Source: Moniliophthora roreri (lineage: Eukaryota; Basidiomycota; Agaricomycetes; Agaricales; Marasmiaceae). From it: DNA of 64,000 nt. The notes under the pieces were generated by a model. That model saw nothing but the letters and a program-made list of their open reading frames with translations, was not told the origin of the DNA and ran no database searches. The stretch is from contig LATX02000001.1 of NCBI GenBank assembly GCA_001466705.2, forward strand, positions 1,922,001-1,986,000. The letters are read 5' to 3'. The position numbers and the translations under genes were made by a program. Below are positions 44,300-55,536 of this stretch, in pieces; position 1 is the stretch's first letter, and each line of letters opens with the position of its first letter.

Positions 44300-47200
44300 G
44301 TACAACCTAGCAAGGCTCGTATTCTCCTGGATTCTGCTGGGAGTAACTTTATCTACAAAGTTCGCGAAAACGAGGAGACCTCGGAGCCCACCTGTGGGAG
44401 TGGATGGTTACAGCTATCATTTCCATTTGTGAGTCCCAATACTGAAGAAACTCTTCGAGAATTGACTTCCAGTTCTATGTGAGCTCACTCGCAACGTTAA
44501 TTGCAGTCAAGCCACATTGGTACCTATATCTCATTCCCCATTTCAATATCGCCTCGTTTGGAATCTTGGTGTTTTACATCTACCGAAATGTTCATCCCTT
44601 GGCAATCTTTGAAGGGCATCCTCCAGACTTGGATGAAGGATGGCAGTTGTGGATCAAAGTCTTGCTTCTTGCGGTGGTATCCGTTGTGATACCGCTAATT
44701 ATTCCTCGGCGCCGTTTTATGGATGAAAAGGTATGTAATTCGCTGAATCGCGGTGATTTCATACCAGGTTTGATTGTCATGGAAGTCTGTTAATTCTGCA
44801 GTAAATCCGGAAGAGACTGCGAGTCTATCGACAGCCTTTTCCCCAATTGGAAGAATTCCCGCCTCTTTGTCGACAGGATTACTCCTACATTCTAAAAGAA
44901 CAGAGCTTTAAGGTAATTCTCTAATATCCTATCTTCTGATTCCTTAACTTAAGTTTCGATTTGCAGCATTTGGATAGTTTCTTCTGGCGCCCGACCGAGA
45001 CCTTTATTCATTAGCTTACTTTGGATATTTCGTCACGACTATCTTGCCCTATCTATCGCGCACCTTGTACATGCCTTCGCCTCATTTCTAGCCCCGTTCG
45101 GAATGAACCGGATTCTCCGCTTTTTGGAGTCCGATGAGAACGAAAAGATTTGGCCATGGGTATGGGCGTTTTTACTTTTCGCTGGCCCAGTACCGCGCTG
45201 TGTGTCTTTCCAATGGTATAGCTTTGTTGGTGTACGTGTAACCGCCCCCTTTGTTTCACGCTGAAATGAACACTCGAACTAGACGCGAAATCTTGTTCGA
45301 GCACACACAACTCGTACAGGAGCATTTTTTGCGCATTCGCGTGAAATACGGAGGGTCTGAGGCCACCGCGACCAGTCACTCCCAATCAAACCCAATGGGT
45401 ACCGACATTGAAGTACCAGCTTCAGCTCAGTCCAGTAATCTCCTTGGAAACTTGAACAATTAATCTTGCCACAAATGACGTGGAAAACATACTTGACGGA
45501 AGAGATCTTCTACTGCTCTTGATTTATATTCCCGCGCAAATTACTTTGTGTACACTTTTCTTATATCTCGTCCTGGGATGGAGGTGAGCTTACTTCCATT
45601 TCCGCGTTTTCATTGTCTGAGTACACCTAGCGTATTCGTGGGACTGGCGATCCTGGTCGTCGTGACACCCCCAAAATGTAACGACTAGAGTGAGCAGGCA
45701 AATCTTACATAGCTATCCCTGTTCTAAGATATGTACAGGAAAATATCGTGTTCAACGGCGAATACGACAAGGAACGTTATCAGAAGGTCATCTTCCAATG
45801 TGCCCTTGTTAAAGACTTTACTATGTTCGAAGCCGGAGATCAAGCAGAAGTCGGTGAAAGAGGCCTCACCCTCTCTGGCAGGCAGAAAGCTCGTGTCGCC
45901 CTTGCGCATGCGGTCTATTCAAGGGCCTCCATTATTCTATTGGATGATATTTTAGCAGCTTTAGAGTAAGGAATCCATGTCTGGTTGGTGGTTACTCTTT
46001 TCAAATACCCTCAGTGTCCATACGTCAAATTGGGTAGTGCAAAAGTGTCTTGGCGGTGACCTCGTAAAAGGCCGCACCGTAGTCCTTGTGGTAAGTGCAG
46101 CTGTTAAGACGAAACGCCTCTTCAATTGATGGCATCGTAGACGCATAGTGTTGCTCTATTGCAACCGATCGCCGCCTTTGTTGTCGCTGTCAAAAATGAC
46201 AATGTCATTGGCAGTAGTGACGTCAATGATGCTCTCAGCACCACTGACATCGAAGCAGCAGTGACGGGAGAGATGGGCAGCACTGAGAGCTCAGAGGAGC
46301 TTGTCGAGCCGGAGGTCGTCTCTGCCCCCTAGCATGCCACCCGGTGGCAACTCATATCAAAAAAGAAGTCAAAGAAGGGCCTGTTAGCTGGTCTTCAGGT
46401 TATTTCATTGTTTTGAAAAAGACACAGATTGTTGCTCACTCCAATTTTCAGTTGACATGTATTTCGCGGCAATGAGCCTCGGGAATTCTACATGGGCGTA
46501 TTTTTCGTGTCTTTCGGCTGCTCTAATTATCGTTGAGCTACTCAATATCGGTCAAATATGGTTCCTGGGGTATTGGGCTTTCCAGTATGAACAGAAGGAA
46601 AGGTCTGAAGTACCGTCGATGATGCCATTCCCGCAGATATATCGGCTTTTACAGTGATTTCTCCTTCGCTTGAAATTTTTGGGTGCTTTGCAGCTAATAT
46701 ATCGTAGGTTGCCTGCTCGTGGCGGGTCTCCTAGCCACCACACTTGGATACTGTTTATACCTCAATGGCATACTCCGTGGCTCACGTAGGATACATCGAC
46801 AACTCACTAGTTCTGTCGTGGGTACAACGTTCCGGTAGGCGTTGACCAGCGTGCGTCAGTCCTTGTTGTACTGAACGATGGGCAGTTGGCTTGATTGCAC
46901 TCCTAGCTCAAGGATGGTTGCTAGGTTTACCCAAGATATTCGAGCTGGTATGTTCGCGTCACACCTTTTCCCCACGCGTCATTGAAAAGACGGCAGTGGA
47001 CGGTCCCTTACCAAGCTGTCTTCAAGATCTTTCCGAGATCAGTGCGAAAGTTTTGGTGAGGTTTGTCACGGCTGTGGCTTTTGTTCCGGCGTTTCTCTTT
47101 CGTGGCCTTGTCGCGGTTTTATATGCAGCATGCGGGCAGCTGTATATCAATGCTCAGCTTTTGGCCAAACGACATATGTCAAATGCGCGATCCCCAGTTA

Positions 47201-49110
47201 GGGCTCGTTACCGTACCCGTACATTGCCGTCTATACGGAGTCGTATATACGGTTACGGACCCGTACCGTAGCCCAGTGGAGGGAAGGAAGGTACGGTACG
47301 GTTTACGGGTCAGTCGTAAACCGTACAGACCGTACCGTCAGACGGGTTTACGGCCGTAATACGGTCTGGGTGGGCGCTTGATGCGGCGATGGCTTCCAAA
47401 TTGGGAAAAATGCCATCGCACGACTTCTTTAGCACTACTTTGGTTCCTTTCACGTTGTCGAAACCTGGTTACCGCTTTCTTCAACACCATCGGCAGCGGT
47501 CAAGAGAAGTCAAGCTCACCTTCTTAGGTCTTCATCGAACTTAGATTGGGCTGACGGCAATTTTGAGCAATGGAGGAATGGATTATCGGAGTGATGAAGG
47601 TGAGCCGCTGCTTTTTTCACATATGTGCCCATACTAATAGCCCTCAGTAGTCTTTAATGACAGCCATGGTCAGTGGGATGCTCTCCAGACGCAGTTAAAC
47701 CATGTCCCATTGTTCAAAGTCAAGATAAAGTTCATTTCCTTGGCGGTATTTGATGACCGACCCTCTAGAGGCTCACAAACACTCGATGCAGACTCGGCAG
47801 AGCTGCGTATGGCCATAATTGGTCAAATTTCCCATCAACCTTAAGGCTTCTTAGGATAACACCGTATATACGGTTGACGGTACGGTTACGACCCCGTACC
47901 CGTACCGTAGAGGAGGTCAAGATGGGCTTATACGGTACGGTTACGGGCTTGCCCGTACACCTTACGACCCGTAACTTTTACGACCGTACCCGTATACGGG
48001 TACGGTAACGAGCCCTATCCCCAGTTCTCGCACAGTACCGTGATCACGTTGTAAAATAACGTTTTGAAAATTCCCCTTTAGTTTCGGAGCAACAATAGCT
48101 GGTTTAAGTGAGTAAAGCATCCCGGAATACCAAATGGATTAATACTCGAATTGAGGTGTTTGCAGTCGATGTCAAGTGATTTCACAATTAACACTCGGAT
48201 TAGATCTGGGTTGCGCCTTTTCAGCTTGCTTGGCCGCGTACATGGTTTATGTTCCCCACGAATCAGCTTCCAACACAGGATACTCGTTGACAATGGCAGT
48301 TGGCCTTAGTGCGCAATTGCTGTGATGGATTCGAAATCTTACCTCGTTCGAAATACAAGGTAAGTGATATCAACATTTACGACCAGCTTTGGATCCCTGA
48401 ATAACAAGCAGGAAACAGGTGAGAAGACAGCTGGGATTGAAGGCATAGTATTAACACCGTTGACTCGGCAGCCTTGAACATCTGAAAGACTACATGGAAA
48501 TCGAACAGGAGCCGAAGCCACTTAAAGTACTAGGCGAACTACCGGCATACTGGCCCGCGAGTGGCGAGCTAAAGATAGAAAACCTTCCTGCTCGGTACTC
48601 TCCAGAGGGGCCAAATGTGCTCCACGAACTGTCACTTACCATTCGGTCTGGTGAACGAGTTGGAATTGGTGCGGGTGGTTAAAACTCGTGTACGAAGGAT
48701 GCAAGCGCTGATAGCGACATCGCCAGCATCCGCTGATTTTCGTTTACCATCAACGCAGACCATCGAACGGATGCGTTCATCCAAGATATCTTTCGTCGGG
48801 AGCTTAGTGGCGATGCCACAGTCATTACAATCGCTCACCGACTGGAAATGATTATGGATGCCGACAGGGTGGTAAGTTCGGGCTGCATAACCATGGGATG
48901 CTAAGCTAGTACACATATTACGTCACAAGTAGTTTTAGACGCAGGTCGAATATGGTAAGAGTCACTGCTTGGAAAACATCATTACTCATCGATTATTTGC
49001 AGGTCGAAGACGGTAATCCCCAGGATCTCCTGAAGATGCAACATGATCATTTGCACGCCCTTGTCGGGGATTCTCCTAACAAGGAAGAATTATTCGCGAC
49101 AATTCATTGA
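44300..49110 (+). pseudogene. ABCC (MRP)-type ABC transporter pseudogene
   Basis: Remains of a full ABC transporter in order. TMD0/TMD1 pieces: HWYLYLIPHFNIASFGILVF at 44515, LVHAFASFLAPFGMNRILRF, and a linker with FEHTQLVQEHFLRIRV at 45296. NBD1 retains only its second half: LSGRQKARVALAHAVYS, Walker B IILLDDILAALE at 45880-45966. TMD2 pieces: MYFAAMSLGNSTWAYF at 46457 and KVLVRFVTAVAFVPAFLFRG. NBD2 has its start (GELKIENLPARYSPEGPNV at 48564), a broken Walker A (ERVGIGAGG) and its end (ATVITIAHRLEMIMDADRV). Walker A of NBD1, much of TMD1 and the signature region of NBD2 are deleted, and stops occur at 45673 and 46330. A hAT-like element is inserted in TMD2. The gene cannot make a working transporter. 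Confidence 0.9.
47191..48025. mobile_element. hAT-like MITE with 8-bp target duplication
   Basis: Element 47199-48017 (819 bp) with perfect 23-bp terminal inverted repeats starting TAGGGCTCGTTACCGTACCC. The flanks are TCCCCAGT on both sides (47191-47198 and 48018-48025). TAGGG ends plus an 8-bp duplication are typical of hAT-superfamily elements. Both arms (47199-47360 and 47862-48017) are packed with CGTACCGTA-like motifs in both orientations; the central ~500 bases show no transposase. Removing the element and one duplication rejoins the transporter reading frame at MSNARSPV followed by LAQY, so it landed in former coding sequence. Confidence 0.93.
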
Positions 49111-49292
49111 AGGAAAGGTGATCCACCATCTCTACAAACAAGTAAACGAATTTCGGAAGCGATTATTTATGTACAAGGATGCCTTGGCGGGAAGCGAAGA
49201 GAAATAACTACGGACTCGCAGCTAGAGCTAGAATTATTCAAAGCGAACAAAATTATACTAGATTCAGCACGTAAATCTGGTTGTCTTTTCAT

Positions 49293-51232
49293 TTAGCCTC
49301 TCCTGTAGACTTCTGCAGGGGGGTCGCGTGCACCAGACCGAGGGGGTGGAGGAAAGTCACGACCAGAGCGGGGAGGAGGACCAGGTGGTGTTGATGGGAA
49401 GGAGCCATTTTGTACACTTGTAGGAGGGTAATCGGAGTAACCACCGCTGCGTGGGGGAGGACTGGCTGAACGATGCCTACTATATAGCCTTTAGCGACAA
49501 GAATAGGCTAATTGAGAAAATAACACACCTATACCGTGCATCTGGTGGAGGAGTGGCGGCAGCACCTCCCCGAGGATAGTCAGAGGAATAGCGAGGCGGA
49601 GATGCCGGTCGCCCACGGTATTCAGGATAGTCACTGAGCAGAGCCATGAGCTAAGAGCTAAGTCAATGTAGAGCATTAGTCGCCATACCGAGGAGGGTAA
49701 TCATCACGATATCTTGGCGGTGATCTTGGGCGCCCTGACGGTGGAGGACCGTAGCCTGAGGCAGGATACCTCTCGTTAGGTGGACGGCTGTATCGATCAT
49801 AAGCATAAGAAGCTGGCGGCGGAGCAGAGCGATAGGCAGGCTCAGGAGGGTAACGACCACGATAGTCAACAGGAGGAGGAGCTGCGTAACGGTCACGGTC
49901 ACGATCCCTATAATCATCATAGCGAGAACGACTGCTAGGAGGAGGCGGATAGTAGTCGCGTGGCGGCGGCGGAGATGCTGGTCGCCTATAATCTCTGGGA
50001 GGAGGAGCGGCAGCAGCTGGTGGAGGATAATCGTACCGAGAATCACGAGGTGGAGGAGGAGGATAATCTCGCTGAATACGATCGATGAGAGGAGGGTCAG
50101 TTCGACGTGCAGGTGTGGCAGTAGGTGGAGGTCTGTTCAACAACATCAGCCCGTTCGCAACTAGGTAGCGTGGCGACTCACGGTCCAGGATTGTTGGGAC
50201 ATTCTCTGGAAAGGTAAGTTAGGACGTGAATACTAGTCGCGTAGGTAGCAACACACCTAGCCCAGTGCCCCATTTGACCGCATCTGAAACATGCACCTGG
50301 ATCACTGGAATATTTTGCTGTTCTTCCACCACCGCGAGATAGTTCGACCCGAATCTTGTTTCCCATAAAAGTACCTTCATGATATTTTGTGACACTCATC
50401 TCTGCTGCCTCTCGAGTATCAAATTCCTGGACGAGCGGTTGGTGTCATAGCGCATTGACAAGAGTGACGAACATACTACAAATCCGTAACCAAGCCTGTT
50501 TGAAACAAGGCATAATGACAATTAGGTCCAATTGGAGCATTTCAGAGGAAGGGACCCACTTGAGTTCAATGGCAACAATATTACCAATTTTGCCAAAGCA
50601 ATTTTGGAGATCCTCTCGGCGGGTGTGTTCAGGAAGTCCCCCGATGTAGACTTTGTTTGGCTAGACAGAAGACAGCAGAAAGTAAACACCCAGCTCGATT
50701 CTCATACAGAAGAATGGCAGTCGTCAACAGCCTCGAGAAACACAAAGAGCCAGACGAAGAAAGTGGAAGGGCACCAAAAGCAAAAGAGATGCGCAGTAGT
50801 CAAACCACCACTCCCCAGCTGGGATCCAACCAAGCCAAAGGTTCAGATACCAGACTTTTTCCTTTACCGGGAAAGAATAGTGTCTGTAAATGTTCCGACT
50901 CTGGTCGTGTCTGGCTCTTACCGAAAGAAGACGAGCATGTAGAAAGACCTAAGCACCTTGATCTGCTTTTCGCGGTAAATGGGATGTTCTGGGTCGCCTT
51001 TTGGGCCAGGAGGCAAATTGGCTGGGGCGCCGACACTAGAGCCACGGGCAAACTCTGGAGAACTCTCTGAGTTCGCTGTAGTAGGAGGAGGAGGAAGACC
51101 GTGATGTTCTGGGATTGTCGCACTGACTGGACTGTTATCAACAGGTTCGACTGGTCGGTTGGTGCCCATAGATGACTGCTGATCGCTTGGACGCCAGTGC
51201 TCTTGTTGTTGGGCATCCATAGAAGCGGACAT
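49293..51232 (-). CDS. RRM and CCHC zinc-knuckle RNA-binding protein (RS/SR-like)
   Basis: 441 residues in exons 50957-51232, 50560-50660, 50477-50495 (19 nt), 50257-50426, 50182-50205 (24 nt), 49689-50132, 49529-49633 and 49293-49479. Likely pre-mRNA splicing or mRNP factor in the nucleus. The RRM begins NKVYIGGLPEHTRREDLQ (RNP2), with RNP1 LGYGFVEF spliced across a 19-nt exon. It is followed by the zinc knuckle CFRCGQMGHWARECP, completed across intron 50206-50256. The second half is a long low-complexity tail of RDYPPPPP, SRYDY and RPASPPP repeats with many Arg-Ser and Arg-Tyr pairs. This order recalls RSZ/SRSF7-type SR proteins. The first intron is 296 nt (50661-50956) where all others are 47-62 nt. 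Confidence 0.9.
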
Positions 51233-51513
51233 GATTATATGGCAAGGGAGAACCTCAAGGAGAGTCGGAACAAACAGAATTTTTCAAACTCCACTCAGCT
51301 TTGGTGCACATCAACACAACCAAACAGTTTGCAAAAGATTTGGAGGAAATAACAAGTAGAGCTCGGATACGGTAGAAAGATGTAGCCAAGGGACGCTCAT
51401 CCTTTAAAATAGGTATATTACGATCCAACACAAACTAGCACTATGATATAACTTAAAGAATGTCTGTACTTAGTATTGTCTGTGATAAAGTATAATTCAT
51501 GTTTTCCGCGAGC

Positions 51514-53425
51514 TCAAGCCAAGGTCCACACAGCGCTCAATGCACCAACAACTATCACGCCGACCATTCCGAATATCGCATTCTTGTTGCCAACCAGAGC
51601 GACGGCACCATTATTACCGGATCCAGAACTAGATGAACCGCCTCCGGCGCTTCCAGAAGGTCCACTAGGTATGAACGTGGAAGAAGGGTTGGAGATACAA
51701 GAGCTGGCAGCAGCATTGGCAGCAGCTGCAGAGGATGGTGCAAGGGGATTCACAGTACCGTTACCGGAGAAGCTACATGCCTGTCCATCCCTGTTGCTAG
51801 CCTCATAGAACTCGCTCATAACGTAGGAAAGCTTGATAGCTGTTACACTCAGTGAGCTTACGGACGACGAATAAAGGCAAAGGACGTACATGGGTCGCAG
51901 CCAGCAATTCTGCCGTAGGTGCCCGTTGTACCATTTCCACCAATGTCCTCACAGCTGATACTTCTTTGTGATAGTAATCCACACGCAGTACCGACAAGTT
52001 CACCCAAGACACCACTGTAGTTGGCAGTAGCGGGCGTGAACTTGCAACTGAGGGTATTCTGTAAGCAGTTGCAGGCATTTTCATCAGGAGTAGGTGGCAA
52101 AGTCGTTGAGGCAACGAAGGCACTGGTGGGAGGGGAGCAGGCTGGATAGCTAGCCGTCACGGAGCCCCTCGACGGGCTATTTGGTCCTGAAGCATTGGCA
52201 TACATGTCCTTCAAGCGAGTGAAATCCTCGGATGTGGAGACCGAACGCCCATCACTGGAGACGGTGACCATGCCGAATTGACCGGCAGCACTTGAAGCAG
52301 GGAAGTACGAGAACGCAATGCCTCCAGACCACACATTGGACATTTGGCTACTGAAGAGTGCTTCGACTTCAGTCCAAAGACGAGGAGGTTGACTGACACA
52401 GCCGAATTCACTAAAGTAGGCGACGACATTGTAGTTCTCGTAGTCACTGGTGGTCCCAGCATACGAATTCTGGAACGTGGAATCACCACACCATTCGCTG
52501 AAAAGCGCGTCAAGTGAAGACCTGTATACAGTATATATAACTCACTAGTTGTTCAAACCGTAAATGTCGATAGCGGTGGCATCGGAGTTGCTACCGGACG
52601 GATCACAGGCGAGATAGTTTGCCAAGGCGTTCCGCCAGCTTGGGTCTCCATCAATAGCGGCATAGCCAACAAGTGCTGATGAAGATTTTGAGTTCCTAGG
52701 CTTAGGTGAATGTCATGTTCTGCGATAGAGCAAGGAAAGCGTACAGGTAAGCCCTGATATCCCGAGCCGCAGCTTTGACGTAGGGAGAGATACCAGTACC
52801 ATCGGAAAGAACCGCCTCGTTTGCAACGTTGTAGCCCAAAACATTGTCGTACTTGCTGAAAGCATCAATAGTATTGATATATTGGTTAAGGATGTTGGTC
52901 GACCAGGACGGGTTGACGCGATCAATTGAACCGTTAAGAGGAAGCGACAAATCAATTCTGGAAAAATGAAGTTTAGTCCGGATTTGATGGAGACGAAGTG
53001 AATGATCATCTTTACATGGTGTAGATTCCAGCATCGCTCAATGCCTGCATGCACGAGTCGTGGTTTTTCGTCGAGTCCACGCTGTATACACGGATGGTGT
53101 TGACACCTAAGTCACTCAGATGAGGAACATCACGAGCACAGGCGTTTGCATCGGCGAGGGGGTCGAAGAAGCTGGAGGGCTCGCCGAAGGGGTTATTCGG
53201 GTCCTGCACGACGACACCTAAGTACCGCTCGTCAATACTTGGTATATCAACGCTAAAATACGACGCACCTTGCTCCTGGTATGCTATACCCTTGATGTAG
53301 AACCTGTTACCATCGTCTGTGTAAAGGTATCGACCTGTGCGAGTAACCTTGGAAATAGCGTTTACGGAGAAAACGTATGAGGCGGCAGCCACGAGCACAG
53401 TGGCTACGTTGAAACGAGGAATCAT
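51514..53425 (-). CDS. GPI-anchored 1,3-beta-glucanosyltransferase (GH72, Gas/Gel type)
   Basis: 568 residues from exons 53016-53425, 52745-52957, 52546-52695, 51890-52497 and 51514-51839. Gas/Gel enzymes elongate and branch cell-wall beta-1,3-glucan outside the plasma membrane. A signal peptide (NVATVLVAAASYVFSVNA) precedes the catalytic domain: GRYLYTDDGNRFYIKGIAYQ, then GYNVANEAVL with the presumed acid/base Glu, and VAYFSEFGCV with the nucleophile Glu. A cysteine-rich X8/CBM43 module follows (ACNCLQNTLSCKFTPAT to ISCEDIGGN and QACSFSGNGTVN). A serine-rich stretch and a C-terminal hydrophobic tail (IFGMVGVIVVGALSAVWTLA) fit a GPI signal. Confidence 0.94.
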
Positions 53426-54181
53426 GGCGAGCAAAGCCCTAGGAATTGAAGGAATGAGACGCTTGCCCTGGGCGTAGTCAACGAGGTGGGGAAAGGAGAG
53501 ATGACTGTATGATACCAAGTCCTTATAAATTGAAATCTCCCGCTCGGCTGGCTCACGCCGGCAAGCGATCACAGTGTCACAAAACATCTGACATTGCGTC
53601 AAAAAATGCACATAGTACACAGCTCGTTACTGGTAAAGATCACCGACGGTGAATGTACAAGCCCATTTGACCCGCCTGCGATAACTGCGTATATTTCGGA
53701 GAGTGAGCCCCGTTTCCCGGCAGTATGGCGTTGAAGGCTCAGCGCTCAGGCCTCAGGCTTGGCCAGGCCCTGAGCTGTCTCATCGTTTCCCTAATCCTCG
53801 ATCAAAACGCTCAACAACTGCGTCGCTCCTTAACACATCTCCAGTCAAGTCGGGTCCCTCGTCCGAATAAGTAGTATGCTGTGATGTGCGCCCATGACAT
53901 GTCTGCAAGTGTCATTCTAGCCGCACCCCTAAACATGAATACATAGTGCCTCGTTGACATGGGGAGGCGTAAAGGGAGGTAGGGGTTGCACTCTTTCTAA
54001 AGTAACGCAGTTATAGTAATATGATTCCGTATTCTAAATACATCGAGTTCAAGTGTCAGTCCGTTCCAAAGGTGTTCCCTGAGAACGCTCATACGTTAAG
54101 TTCGGCATCCCATTTCTTAGCAGTCGTTAGTTGATTTCGTTTTTGATGAATGACCCGCAGACATCGTGTTTTTGCGCAAGT
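53426..54181. other. intergenic, no gene seen
   Basis: About 750 bases: promoter side of the GH72 gene and 3' side of the SUR7-like gene. No coding signal. Confidence 0.55.
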
Positions 54182-55280
54182 TTATCCGCGGTATGTGCAA
54201 CAGCTACAGGGCAAGTTTAGTACCAGTACCAGGCCGGAAGTTGGTTACTCACGATACCACATAGGGCACTGTAGATGCGATTAGACACGCAAATGCGGCC
54301 CACACGAGGTATAGGCCTGGACCAGTAGACACCGTGATACCCAGGGGACTGGGATTAGTCTCGGTACCAATGATAATTTCGTTAATAGAATCGGATTTTT
54401 TGATGATGACGGTCCAGATTGCCGCGCCGACTAGGACGAAGAGACTACTAATTCCTGCGAATGTGGCAGAAAGTAAAAATGTGAAGTTGTGTTTGGCCAA
54501 GCCTCTGCGAAATCATCGACATCAGTGATTGCTCAAGCCGCCATACAAAGGACTGACGAAAAGAACGCCAGGGCAGCGCATATGGTTCCGAGGAGGATTA
54601 AATAATAGGCTGCTCTACTCGAAGAGCCAAGGTATTTGGAGTTGCGAAAAGTCGTCTGAACGATTATGGCATCACTGTAGAACTGATAATTCGGTGTCAT
54701 GTCGCCAATGATATGGTCGTACGGCCGATACTGGTAGCCAGCGCTAGTATTTGAGCATATGCCTGCAGTTTCATTGACAAAACCGCAATGGGAATAGAGG
54801 CCCATCTTGTAAAATTGTCGCAGCCCGGCTTCGGCTTGAAGGGGTGCTGAGGCATTGGAGGTGTAAAGGTCGTCTATAGGATTGAGAAAGGCAATAGAGA
54901 GGGCAGCACTTTGGGAAAAGGACCAGATGAGATGAGATTAAGAGAGCAAAGATCTTGAACGTACCCGTAGCCCGATACATTCACCCGAGCCTATAATGGG
55001 CCGATCAACGACGGAAACAAAAATTTGAACTTTGCGGCTCGCACCATGTAGATTCCACGCGGCACTGACGATGTATTTATCTGCCCGACCTATGGATTAA
55101 AATCAGAGATGTCATCACCACTGAAATCTCGAAAGAAGCACAAACATGGCTGAAAATTAGGAGCAGTAGAGCCGCAAAACTGAGGTAAAAAAGCACATTG
55201 TCAGAACTTTGTTGACCTAGAAGCAAGCGACACACATACGAGAGCAGGGACCCTATACCAATAAGGACCTCTCCACGCAT
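54182..55280 (-). CDS. SUR7/PalI family membrane protein
   Basis: 256 residues from exons 55240-55280, 55148-55181, 55045-55089, 54965-54990 (26 nt), 54558-54908, 54253-54504 and 54182-54203 (771 nt). SUR7/PalI proteins are four-helix plasma-membrane proteins of eisosomes and of the pH-response pathway. The protein starts MRGEVLIGIGSLLS with a first helix (FAALLLLIFSHVGQINTSS). It continues through VNVSGYGAAL and an extracellular loop with FYKMGLYSHCGFVNETAGIC, the paired cysteines typical of the family. Three more helices follow (YYLILLGTICAALAFF, FTFLLSATFAGISSLFVLVG and LYLVWAAFACLIASTVPYVV). It is divergent from the Atg26 gene. Confidence 0.88.
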
Positions 55281-55536
55281 GTTGAGGACGAAGGACGAAG
55301 AAGAGTAAGTAGAGAATCAAACAGCCCGCTGCCCACCTCACAAACACGTTCCTCCGGTATGTAAGGAGACACTGGCAATTTCGGCAGGATGCCGGCGGCA
55401 AACCTCCGTAGTTTGCCTGTTTAGGCGCCGAAGTACCACAGTACCCAAGCCTCCCTTTCTTCAGCGTCACCGTCATAAGTACGCCAGGGAAAGCCCAGGG
55501 CAGCTTTCCTATCCTCTTCCTTCACGGTCACTTGCC

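Noticed and set aside
50918..51216. Alternative reading of the first exon of the RNA-binding protein gene
   Set aside because: Only the frame starting at 51232 splices into the conserved RRM.
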